Shown piece after piece: positions 13,001 through 24,540 of a stretch of 64,000 bases of DNA. Where the stretch lies: assembly GCA_009741485.1 (NCBI GenBank), contig CM019215.1, forward strand, positions 78,128,448-78,192,447, written 5' to 3'. Each line of letters starts with the position of its first letter. Positions within the stretch are counted from its first letter, which is position 1. The position numbers were made by a program, and so were the translations under genes. The notes beneath the pieces are model-generated. The model did not search any database. It had not been told where the DNA came from and worked only from the letters and a program-made list of their open reading frames with translations. Origin of the DNA: Malurus cyaneus samueli. Lineage: Eukaryota; Chordata; Aves; Passeriformes; Maluridae.

Positions 13001-15532
13001 GACACAACTTGTGTGTTCAAGATGAGTGGGTTTCAAGGGAAAGATGTCCCAGGCTTGTATAGCAATAGAACTTAAAAGATACTACTTTAAGATTCCCAGT
13101 ATAATGCTTGCCTTCTTTCCTTTAGGCAATTCTCTGAGATGAATTATGTGCTCTATTGATAGCAATAGATTTCCTTCTTATGGAAAAGTAGCAATAAACA
13201 AATATCTGTATAGGTTCCCAGTACGACTCAGAAATGGTAAGCAAAGAAATATCTAAGGAACATTAGCACAAATATTTTACTTTAATGCAATAAAAAGGAA
13301 GAAAACCGTTAAGAAAAACATTGCAGCAGAATAAGTGAAAATAGGTGTTGCAAAGGTAATTTTACATTTTGTTTAATTTAAACAAAATATGAAACTGCTA
13401 TAGAAAGGTTCTGATGTGTTGAGGACCATCTGCTCTTATTTTTTGTATAATGATTTGCATAAAATCTATTAAGTTCATCGTATTGCATGCTTCAGGAATT
13501 TAATAAGACAGAATTATGTATAATATAGAGCACAAGGCAAGGAATTGTAATAAACAAGAATAGTATTTCTAACTGCATACAGGAAAGAATGTATGATTTT
13601 TAAGAAGGAGCAAAGCTATTGTGACCTATTTTCTGTTGTGTTTATTTGGTAATTAATGTGTTTGAATTCCTGTGAGATCATGTGTTCCATATTTCTGTAT
13701 ACTTGACACAAGGGAGCATAGAATGATGTTAGATTTACTTGGTATTTTAATATCACTCTGTTTTTTACATGCCTGATGTTCGTAGATGTTTACAATACTA
13801 ATGTGGATTAATTTCTTAATTATGTTTTGCATATACAAAGACTAATTCTAATCTCATATAAACAATGCCCAATTCTGGTGACATTAAAAGTTTAGTTCTT
13901 GGTATAAAAACCACAAGAATAATAACTACATCAATATATTATAATAAATTATTCCACTTTAGTAGTGCAAGAATATCTGCTAAAAGGTTTTCAGACTTCT
14001 GTGTCTTAGAAAATATGGAAAACATGTCTGTATACCAGTTATATATTGCAAAATTTGCTTAGAAATTTCCAACTGACACTATCAAAGAAAATCATCTCTA
14101 AACAAAAGTGGAAAGATAGGTCCTCCTCTAGTCGTATTGAAGCAACTGTGATCCCCATGTCAAGCAAAAGGGTCAGTCAAGGATACTTTACTTAAAACTT
14201 TAGACCAGTGGTTGAATTTCAGCCCTCTAGATCAACGCTAAAATCAGAGAATGAGAAATAAGTCTGGCAACAGTCAGTTTGAAACATGATTTATTTTTTT
14301 TAATTATAAGCTGTTCACGTGAAAGTCTATCAAACAGAAAGCTGGTATCATTCTGCTTTCCAAAGGTAGACTTAAATTGCTTGCAATTAACACTCCTGGC
14401 TACCTTCCCTTGTCTCCATTGCTCCTTTTACAGCTCATTAGCTGTATGGTGTAACAGTTCAGACTCTGGGACATGCATTAATTCGTATCATCTGACTCGT
14501 GTCTCCCCACTCGACTGGCATCTCCCCAGCTGAACTGTAGCTGACATTAGCCTGAGCCCAAAATTTAATACTTTTCCTTAAAATTGCTTCCTGATGATCT
14601 CCCTTGCAGACTGCTATGGAGGTACAAGAAGCAGTGGTCTATTTTGTTAACAATTTTCCATACTGAGGGAAGCAGTGCAGTTTAATTTTACTCCTTTTCT
14701 CCTACCACAGCAGCATAAAAGAAATTGACTGGGAAAAAGAAGCTCTCCAAGAGTAATGATAGCAGTATCTTGACTAATACTGTAATCCATTTTCATAAGT
14801 TAAACTCAATTTACCTATCAGAAAATCTAAATATAGTTGGGTGCCTGCTTTGTCAAATTAAATAACGATACTCTACCTAAAAAGACTTCTTAGTTCACTG
14901 TGAAACTGCTTGGCGCCTGTAGAACAACATCAGTAAAGTCAATGAGGTCTTGTTATGTCCTTGTCTTACACAGGACATAAAACATGAAGCCTGACCATCA
15001 ACTCGTCCTAGGCTTATCCAATACCTCAAGAATGACTAGTATGTATATGTCTAAACGTGAAATATTGTTGGCATATGCAAATATTTTATACTATACTATT
15101 GTTTATTTTTCTCAGCAAGTTTAATCCATTAAACAATACAAAATGAAATAATAAAATAATTGTCATTTACTAAGGATATATAAAACTTTAAACATTACTT
15201 CTGAATTGTAGAAGGGAGCCTTAGAGGATATTGAATTTTAGGGTTGGAAAAACTATTGTGGGCATTTTATGCTAAGATAAGTGTGATGTTATACTGTGTT
15301 ACAGGTTTGAGTTAATGTGTTTCAATTAGTCTGGAAAATAAGGTTAACAGTGGGCAGAAATGGTATTTTTTTCTCTGTTAACCGAGTGTATTTGAACTTT
15401 TTTTCTCTTTCTAACACTGAAGACATGCATGAAAGAAGCTGTTCTTTAACTTCTTAATTACAGAGAGGTTCATGTTTTCTGTTCATTTAGCTGTTATAGG
15501 CAGGTTTTCATCATCACTAGAAGAATTGATAT
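10100..15532. other. long intergenic stretch, no gene seen
   Basis: About 5.4 kb of AT-rich DNA. By eye, 13,201-13,920 contains only about four CpG dinucleotides, which is the CpG-poor texture expected of methylated bird DNA. A and T homopolymers occur near 10,250 and 10,788. Short open frames of 60-85 codons are scattered on both strands with no recognisable domains. Confidence 0.55.
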
Positions 15533-15779
15533 ATTTTTTCTTTTTCTTTTTTTTTCTTTTTCTTTTTCTTTTTCTTTTTCTTTTTCTTTTTCTTTTTCTT
15601 TTTCTTTTTCTTTTTCTTTTTCTTTTTCTTTTTTTTTCTTTTTCCTCTTTCTTTTTTTTTTTTCTTTTCTTTTTTCCTTTTTCTTTTTTTTTCTTTTTTT
15701 CTTTTTTCTTTTTCTTTTTCTTTTCTTTTTTTCCTCTTTCTTTGTTCCTATCTATTTTTTCTCTTTCTTTTCTTTTTGT
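15533..15779. repeat. pyrimidine-only tract, core (CTTTTT)n
   Basis: Nearly 250 bases of almost pure C and T on the + strand. The cleanest part (about 15,541-15,630) is a regular CTTTTT repeat; the distal part is more irregular (TTTCC, TTTCTTTTC). The 118-codon frame across it translates into alternating Phe and Leu and is not a protein. Mirror-symmetric polypyrimidine tracts of this length can form triplex DNA and are known to be hard for polymerases and sequencing. It lies about 500 bases before the anomalous block. Confidence 0.95.
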
Positions 15780-16300
15780 TGCATGGTGCCTAATAGTATA
15801 TATTTACTCTTTGACAAGGTTAGGTTAATCCGATGTGTTATAAATTTAACCTTACAGGTTCGCACTAGTCCCTATGAAACCCTTCCGTTATCCCTCTCAA
15901 CCTCATTGTCTGTTCAAATAGTGATTTCTGCCATCCTTGAAGATTGTTTGTGTCAGCCTCCTGTTATCATTGTCAGCCTCAATCTTTTTTTTCTTTTTTC
16001 TCTTATTCAGGGGTAAGCCCTCCAGTTTGCCTTTCCTGAGCCCTCATACCAAAGTCACCCAGTGACCATCCAGAACTGTGATGTGGCGTATCACAGATCT
16101 GAAAAATATCTGGTTTTTAGGCCATGTTTAAGAATTTCTCTGCTTTATAAAAATAAATGCATTCTCTTTTCTTTGCTCTCTTTTCTTCTCCACCTTTTAG
16201 AGCTTCCTCTTGTCTACGGCCAGTATCTTCGTCTGAAATAATTTTCCTCTGCTTGTCTTTTTGTTTGGGTTTGGGTAATATTAAAAAATGCAGTGTACAA
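15780..16300. other. transition zone, no gene seen
   Basis: Still mostly bird-like in texture, for example the T- and C-rich stretch around 15,960-16,260, but CpGs start to appear (at 15,829, 15,862, 15,887 and 16,086). No gene or repeat recognised. Confidence 0.4.
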
Positions 16301-19300
16301 TAAAAGACACATCACAACTAAATGTCATGCGATTGGCAATTCGACGATGTATAATTTAGTGCCAGGATTAGCCCTGGTAAGGACAAAAAACATATCACTT
16401 TTAAGCCTCATATACATTTCCTTAAGTGGAATTTAAAATGGCATTTTTTTGTAAATTTGTACTATTGGGCAATACAGCTGCTACCGCAATATCTCAAGCA
16501 GGGTACCTTATATTTTTATTTTTTTTCATTTTTTTTTTCTAATTTGCACCTCATATTCTATTAGCATTGAGTTTTAGCTTACAAACGTCTAATTATTATT
16601 AAGAGTTCTAATAATGTGTCTAATCTCAATGTATTTGGCTCGTCGTGTTTCCATATTCACACCTCAGTAATCAACTAATACCACAATGCAACTTAATAAA
16701 AAGTTATTACAACACAGAGACTCACCATATATTTGTAAATTCCATCTCGCCCATGAATGTGTATCCAGCTGCCTGTCTAGAAGCCATACACAAAAGAAAG
16801 AGTGTAACACTCGCCAACCCTTTGCACACGCTATGGATATATAGTCGAGATATAGAGATGCAGTAGTTTAGCAACTGAGCTACTATTGGTCTCAAATAAA
16901 ATACCCTTGTAAGAGTTAAGTTCTAACACGATGATAGTGGGAGCTAATCACTTTCACGCTAGCGCTTAAATAATTACTATATTTACATAAACAAAAACTT
17001 TCTGCGCATCGCATAGCCACAAGACAAGTTGCTTGTGTTGTAGTTAACTATATAACCAACGCCCATTCAGATGTCATTTCCAGTAAAGTTTCTATTATAT
17101 GTACTATTCTGTCCTCTCGTGAGCATTGCTGATAGATGTGTAATACAGTTTCTCCTATGTGAGTTTATCTTTTCACTCCACAGATGTGCGACCTAAAGCA
17201 AACATCCTAGTGCGAGTAGGTTTTCGCGACACATCAATATCGTCCCTTCTATAATGGGGAAGGTACGTTGAAAATTGGATATTGTCTCAATAGTGTCCCT
17301 ATATGTAGGACTCTGTATAAACACACCAACTTCAAGGATTAATACCGTGGAACTTCTACAGTGCACGAGCAAAGGTGTAGCTCTCATGAGTGCAGATAGG
17401 CTCACTGGTCAGGAGTGATAAGTGAACAATTCACACAATCGTTCAGCAGTACTTCATTTATATCGCGGTATCGAGCCAAAACCGCATAGAAATATCCTAA
17501 ATCTGTAATAGTATCCAACTTTCCACGATGTAGATGCAGTGAGAATGATGCAATGGAATCGTGTGTTAGATAAGTCCGGTCTTCTGCACCAGTATGTAGC
17601 GCACAATATCAATGGAACTAATGTGCTGGGCGCAAGTATCAATATGGTATTGAGACATATTCGGAGAGTCAGAAACCATCCTATATACAAGCGAACTTCA
17701 GAACTCGGTTTGCCTGTCTACCTCTTCTTTCCATGGATTCTCATTATGAGTCTCTGTTCATTTCACACTAACATTTTTTCTCCGGGTAAGCGACAAAGCG
17801 TGGGTAAAGTAAGAGAGATAGATGACAAAGCTGGACCTCAGGCGTTATTCACCTACTCCAAGATGAATAATAAGCTCACGTCTACTATCTAAAGACTCTC
17901 TCTATATGTTAAGATCATCTGAGTATGCTGCATTATCAGAATAGGCTGCGAGAGAGGATTACAACCAACAGAGGTATATCCAAATGCTGTTCCATAAATA
18001 TTCACATTTCTAAGAAGAAAAAGACACTGAGAAGAGACATGCACACTAGCACAGGTGTTTCTACGTCTTATACTCTGTGATATTGTCTGATGATATGGTA
18101 TACAGGCCAGACACCTGATACAGTATTGTCTACATGTTCGATGAGTCATTCAGGATACTATGATTTGTCTTTTAGGGCCCACGATCCTTGCCCTTACTCA
18201 TATTCTCTTTCCTCTTAGGCAACTAGTTGTGCAATCTCATCTTTAGTCATTGGCATCAGCTTACAATTGAGGCTGTCACGCTGGTTTTTTAACCCTGAAC
18301 GTGTAGATTCAGGTACCACTTAATCGTTGATGATTTTGTTTTTCTAAGCAAGAGATTGTGGTCTTTATTTGAGCAACTTAGTACAGAAAATCAGTAGCAC
18401 AATAGGAAGGTGTCACAAAACACGCCAAAGTGTCTATAGAACACTACAGTAGAACCCGGCATTACTTCAATGACCGGCTGCAAAAATACAACACGTTAAC
18501 CCAATCAGACAAAGCCATTCATGCAATGTAAATATCAAAATGACTTCCCATGAGCCAAGAACCTCAAACACCATATAAGAAAGTAATGGGATTATCTAAC
18601 AGATTCCTCTTGGCGTACAAATCCGGATCATGTTAGTTCAATATACTGATCATACATCATGTAGTTAACTATACAGCTATCACATATTATTCACTTATCT
18701 ACCACAGGGAGGTGCCAAGACACATTCTACATCTGATAGATTCATATTGCTGAGGTTCTCTCACTTATATTGTCAGAATATCTAGATAATTCGTATATCA
18801 TACGCTCTTGGGCTATCTTTTATATGTCATATACTAAAAATATAAATTCCGGTATAACTGGTCGAAAGCATTCCTTGACGCACCTAGGATTAATTGTACA
18901 CCACATTCAGAGATGCTATTCTCTTTCTCTGAGCGCAACTCACACTAGGATTTCAACTCTCCATATTCACTGAAGCATGTAATATCATATAAGAGTTTAT
19001 CTACACTACTACTTTTTGTTGTTTATTAATAAAGTTAATCATAAGAGAACCAGCATATCTCGAGATAATTGTCAACACTGTTACAATTCAGTTAAGAATT
19101 GCCTATATTTTTTGATCAACATTTGTCTCTATGTGTGAGCGATAGAATGACGCTTTATTGCTTAGTGAAAGAGGTGTCTCGGGACTTCCTCTGCGTTGTC
19201 TTATGCGGTACAACCTTTCATCAAAGCTCCTAATCCCAGGATAAAGTCTCTAAAATGGCATGCTGGGTAAGAAGATTGCACAGTTACTAAAAAGCAAAGG

Positions 19301-22300
19301 ACCCAAGGGAGGTCAATAAAAGAAGGCATGTAAGTTGATTGGTAGAGGGATCTATATGGAAATTAAATCAGATATGAAACAAAAAAAGCTAGGTCATAAC
19401 CACCAATGGTGCTAGCATACTATTGTTCGCTACGTAAAATTCTAACGATTTTCTAAGGTTCTTGCTGAACCTGAGAACATTAATTTTTATTTTGCCCTCG
19501 ACTGAGAACACGCGTAAGTATGTTCCTCTTAAAATGTATATCATCACCAAATGGGAGAATGGTTATTTTATATAATATCTGATGTGCGAGAGAATGACAA
19601 AGATAAAGAAAACTATGTGATATCAACTCTCATTAACGGTACATATTGCCTCTTATATCAATTCCTTCTAGAGTTGTTAATACTATTCACACGAACTTTT
19701 TTTCTGCTTCTGAACATCTTACTTCCTGGCCGTTCTGCAGAGGTATTTTAAAGCACGAGCGCGTGAATCGTACGCACTTTGAAAAGTTATGTCTAGGCGA
19801 AACGCTTATCAGAAAATATGCGATCCCTCAATAATGCATCTGAACAAGTGCGTGAACCTTAATGCTTAACATTCAATATCTGATGTACTGACCGCAAGTC
19901 AAAGATTGCACCAAACACGTCTTGATGTACCCATGGTCCCTTCCAAACCACTATCACCAGAGTCACACACACTCCAAAACAACTCACTTTGCGGCGAACC
20001 TCAACCCTGCCCCTTCTGTAGCCAGACACAAAGTTTTTCTTACATATCACTCATGACTGCGCGTGTGGATAGTTATCCGGGTTTTTACCTCTCCCTATGT
20101 GCTTGTTGAATCAAATGTTTTTGGGGCAATAACTCATGCACTGTTCACAGACGATTATAAATCACCTAGTTCCTAAAACAAGCGTTCTAAACACTGAAGG
20201 CTTACTAAAATTGATCTTAACAGTAGAGTACCACTATTTTTCACCTTATCACATTGAGTAAAATTCGAATTCCTTCTAAGGTTCTCCAGCGCTTTTTGAT
20301 CTATAATGGCTACTATCAGAGCACGTGCAGAGATATGACGTAAAATAATGCTTGATCGCACCATCTACTTTCAATTCAATTAGTAGCCGAAAAATTTAAA
20401 TTTCTACTGCATCTCAAGTTCTCATTTCGCTTACCACTCATGTTACTATCAAGTTAAAATTAATAAATTAAATATAGCACACTAATAACATATGTATCTA
20501 GCTTCTATGGCTAATTATTTTCATGAAATACCGACCATGAATCATCATGCTAAGCCTCGGTTGTCGTGGTGTGTTGTAGTGGGACCTTTGGGGAGTTAAT
20601 ACATAAAAAAACCTTCGCCCCAATAAATCAATACAGTTTCCGCTGTCTGAGTGCAGAAAAAACAAGTAAAAAAAAGGTAGTAAAATCAACACAGCTGAAA
20701 ATCTGAATTTATGTTTAAAGTATCACAAGGTAACAGTCCTCTGGTAGGATTTCTGATCGCACACACACATGTGATTAATATACCGAAATTAGTATTCCTG
20801 TATATCTGAAGTTGGAGAGATGGGAATATTTGTTATAGAACCCGTCCCCTGTCTCGAAGGAATGTGTTAATAACAAAACAAATCGCTACACGCAGATCGC
20901 ACCCTAAGAAGCTGACATAATACTTAGTTCCCACTGCGTGATATTAATATGAGCGTGTTATCTATTAGGTGTTAAGCAAAGGGTAGCCTTCTAAGGACAT
21001 CTGCCCTTGCGGGCTTTATCTCTTATTTGTCGTTCCGCTGGTTGAGAGAAAAATGTGTAAAATAGTTGAGAAATGACACACTGGTCAGATACTTATTATA
21101 AATTCCCCCAACGACAACACTACCTCCCTTTCCTCTAGGTAATATTAATCTTGTCTGTGGACAAAGAGTAATGCAGTAGTCGACCTACAGAATGATAGCC
21201 ACTTCACAGCCCGTCTCATATCACCATACTTGAGGACAGAAGCTTGCTTTTAAATCTTTCTAGTTCCACTTCATTATGATAGCATCTTCAAAATCCTCTG
21301 AAGAAGACAGAAAGAAAAAGATGAAGTTTCTGCCAGATAAAAAATAAGAGACAAAAACAGAGTAACAAAAAACTATCCCAGTATCCTCTCTTAACCCAAC
21401 ACACGGCTCAGGCTTGGCGGAGTAGTTCTATAATGATCAACAAAACCTTGAATATGCTCAGCCAGAGACTGTGAGTGGAGGTCTGAGCAACCCGGTTGGT
21501 GCTCCATGGGTGGGCTGGAAGCCTAGTCCCCGCTCCCTCATCCTGGCAGCAAGTTAAGAGGAATTGGATACGCAGATGACCCTTTCCAACACAAACCATT
21601 CAATGCAAGAAAATGCGAGACCTGCTGTCTGTTCATTTTTTTTATTTTATCATTTTTGGATATCGTGGTGTCAAATTTGTTGTAATTATAAGATTTAAAG
21701 ATAATAGGAAATATATATTGCTCTATTTAGGGTCACGATGAATGTATTGTATTTTATCTTTTGACATATTTTACATTCTAGAATGATTCTATTTAAGAGT
21801 ATGGGGGTATACCGGTCCTTGTAGCTGGATTCAGAAGATGGCGGGAGCATATGGTATCAAGTGTGATAGTTAAGAGTAACTTTTATTTTTTTCTTACATT
21901 TATACATTATTTAAAATACACTGTTTTTCCTTTATTTGTATCGTTCTTAGTCGGGTCTATCAACTCATATGTCATTGCGCGTGAGATGTGTTCGTGGGAG
22001 ATGAAGGAGAGCCGGGTCCAAAAATAAAGTTAAGCTTCACGACAGTCATATATGGGTATGCCTACCAGGATTGCTTTATATGGGAGTGTGCTGATACACG
22101 AGAGAAAATTGAGACATCACATACACATCTGCAAATATCATACTATGCAAACGACTCTGTTAACTTTAAGGTGATCCTCCAAGTAAGGATAATCATATAA
22201 TAAAGATAGCTCTAGTCCTTCATTGCGAGATAAGTATCACTACGGAATGTTTCTCCAATGGGATACGTGGCGACTCAAAGCTATAACCTTAAAAGTTGAA

Positions 22301-23480
22301 TAGAATAAGAAATCCACAGTATGTCTTCCAAATTTCATAATCAAAGGCACAAAAGGAGAAACTCTATTTATCTGATACCAAATGTACACACATAACTGAG
22401 TGTGTTTCCTAATACAATAAATTACTTTGCACAGCACACTAACATTTAACCAGTTGAACATAACTGGCTCTTGCGAGAGAATGAGATGAGAATGAATTAT
22501 ATATAAGTGGAATAACTGGTAGTTATCAAATTTTATTATTACAAAGAACTGTTAACTCCATTCTATACTCTTTTAAGAATGATAGAAGACTGGATCACCA
22601 ACCACTGTCAGATCTACACACACTGGATGATGAGTGGTTCTCTAAGAAGACCTTTCTCCTGAAGGTAATCTCTAAAATATCTAACAACCGCATGTGGACC
22701 TTTCTGCCACGCTAATAACAAACGCCTGTCCATAAGGAGAACACATTCCCTCTATGTTATGTGTCAGCGCCATAAACGGCAAGCTGAGGTTAGATTAAGA
22801 ACATACGAACTTGATATATCAGGTGATACCTGATTGGCCACATTTACTAAAAGAAATGATAAGCGTAGGAGTATAATATCTACTCTCTTCTGTGTCTGGC
22901 CTGGGCCTATAGCTGCAATATGATGTGCTCAGTAAAAGTGTAAAGTAACACTTTGTGTTTGCGATAAGGCTGGCTTGGTTGGAAGAAGATAGAAATCTAC
23001 AGACAATCTGTAAAATCGTTATATTTCATCATAAGCGTTACTAGTATAAATTCAAGTGTATAATCATAACACACTATATCATAAGTTTCTATCCACTGCC
23101 CTGGCAATTATCTACCTATAAATATGAAAAGTCTCTCTCTCACAGAGATATATTAAAGCATTCCTTGCGCACTTGTACGAGATTAATGGGAAGAACACAT
23201 AGTAGCATCACAGGTTGTCTCTAGTAAGAACTATGATATAGAAGTGCAATATTCACAGATGACCTATAGAACTTGAGCACTGTCCCAACAATATGGCAGA
23301 AAGACAAACATTCCCTGAGCTGCATGCAGAAAGAAGGGTCTAAGCTCCAAAGTTAATACACCACGATCTCATATATATAATTTGAGAGCGAAACAATATA
23401 GTATGTGATTATAATATCAGATTTTGTATCCTATTCTTCTTTTATATTGGAGCAATAACCTAGCATCAGGCGAGTTGATG
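16300..23480. other. anomalous CpG-rich, repeat-poor block of unknown nature
   Basis: Over about 7 kb the texture departs from both flanks. I counted about 26 CpG in 17,161-17,880 against about 4 in an equal length at 13,201-13,920, at similar overall AT-richness. Homopolymers over eight bases are absent and the sequence looks close to random. Open frames reach only 117 codons (17,539-17,892 +) and overlap antisense frames of similar size, as expected for random DNA, so bacterial or viral coding DNA is unlikely. One degraded CR1 tail at 21,416-21,606 ties at least part of the block to a bird genome. Uncorrected long-read sequence is the simplest reading; a foreign insert or decayed array remains possible. 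The edges are approximate. Confidence 0.6.
21416..21606 (+). mobile_element. damaged CR1 LINE 3' end inside the anomalous block
   Basis: In order there are 'ggtctgagcaacccggttg', then 'ggaattggata', 'gaccctttccaacacaaacc' and 'attcaatg'. This is the order of the CR1 3' end (gagcaacctggt ... ggaactagatgatc ... cccttccaac ... aaaccattctatg). The spacing is preserved, but insertions, deletions and substitutions are dense, including several new CpGs. It could be an old CR1, but the pattern of small indels is unlike the other CR1 copies in the window. Confidence 0.55.
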
Positions 23481-24056
23481 TTACCGATCATCTAAGAAAA
23501 TTATGAGCCTCTCGGCAGCAAATGGAATTAAAAACTTGCAGAGCTAGAATGAAATTTCTTGCAGCATACACTTTATTGTCTCTATGCCACAACTTGCTCA
23601 TGCCACAGCTCCTATGTGTGCTTCTCTTTATGCAATGTATAACACATATATTAAATGGATAACCCACAAACATGGACTTCTGCTGTTTCCATGCTGCCTC
23701 AGCCACCACGGCAGCCTTCTCCTGCCCTTTCCTCTGCCTGGGATGTGTCCAGCTTGGGCAGACATCCCCAGAGTGACCCATCTATGGCTCATCTTTACTC
23801 TTTCATTAGAGCAGAGCATGCCAAACCTTAAATCTGGCTCCAACACCTTTACACATTTTTCCATCCTCTATGGACTTGTCCGTTTTGGCCCAAGATAAGT
23901 ATGGCCTTTGCATTAGAGGATGGGGTTATGCAAAAAGTGCTGAGACAGACATTTAAAACATCTTCTTGGACGAAGTGTAAACACCACCTCATAATGACAT
24001 CAGTATGGACATCAAAAACAGCTGTCACCACCCACAAGTGACATCCCCATGTCTCA
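23481..24056. other. normal-looking island inside the anomalous block
   Basis: Texture returns to bird-like here: CpG-poor, with coherent GC-richer stretches such as 23,690-23,790. Open frames of 62-104 codons occur on both strands, overlapping each other; none has a recognisable domain and I do not call a gene. Confidence 0.4.
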
Positions 24057-24079
24057 GGCAGGTATCAAACGGCCATCCT

Positions 24080-24153
24080 GTAGGTCCACTGCGCAGCGCG
24101 AGGAGCGAGGGAAAGCGTAGCGACAGACCCGGCGCATATTACACAGCGCTTTT
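24080..24153. other. short dense CpG cluster
   Basis: About ten CpGs within some 75 bases, in a G-rich context with repeated 'gcgag' and 'gcg' words, between two stretches that are CpG-poor. No open frame, tRNA fold or known promoter element was recognised. Confidence 0.5.
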
Positions 24154-24155
24154 AG

Positions 24156-24540
24156 AGTGATCCTTATTGCCAAGAAAATGCTGCAGTGTACCTGACTACC
24201 CTTTGCAACCTTTATTGTGACCAGCCCAAGTTTTCCTGTGATTCTAGCAGCAATGACAGTGCAATTTTTGGCTATCTATCTGTCTGTGTCTTCCTGCTAG
24301 TCCTTTGTACAGCTCTTTCCCTTATCTCTAGCTGTGTTTACAGTCCCTTTTCATAATCAATGGAGATACATCATTAGCACTGCGAGAGGTGCCCAGTAAA
24401 CAGACATACATTCTGGCCAAACAACGCTTCCTCCTTGTGCGGCCTGCCTCTCACAACCATTAATCAGCCCTTGAGTACCACTTTTATATGACAGAAAAGT
24501 GGCTTTAATTATTAACAAGCCCTGCGGTGATTAAAAGGGA
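24156..24540. other. second normal-looking island
   Basis: CpG-poor, bird-like unique DNA with no gene recognised. It ends with an AT-rich stretch around 'ttaattattaacaagccc'. It is bounded on both sides by anomalous sequence. Confidence 0.4.

Noticed and set aside
15472..15828. 118-codon open frame
   Set aside because: It is the translation of the CTTTTT microsatellite into Phe/Leu repeats, not a gene.
17539..17892. 117-codon open frame in the anomalous block, with overlapping antisense frames
   Set aside because: Length is within chance for near-random sequence of this composition, composition shows no domain or signal, and frames of similar size occur on the other strand.
16300..23480. 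Bacterial, phage or mitochondrial origin for the anomalous block
   Set aside because: No long open frames, no ribosome-binding-site and gene pattern, no rRNA or tRNA recognised, and a CR1 tail lies inside it.
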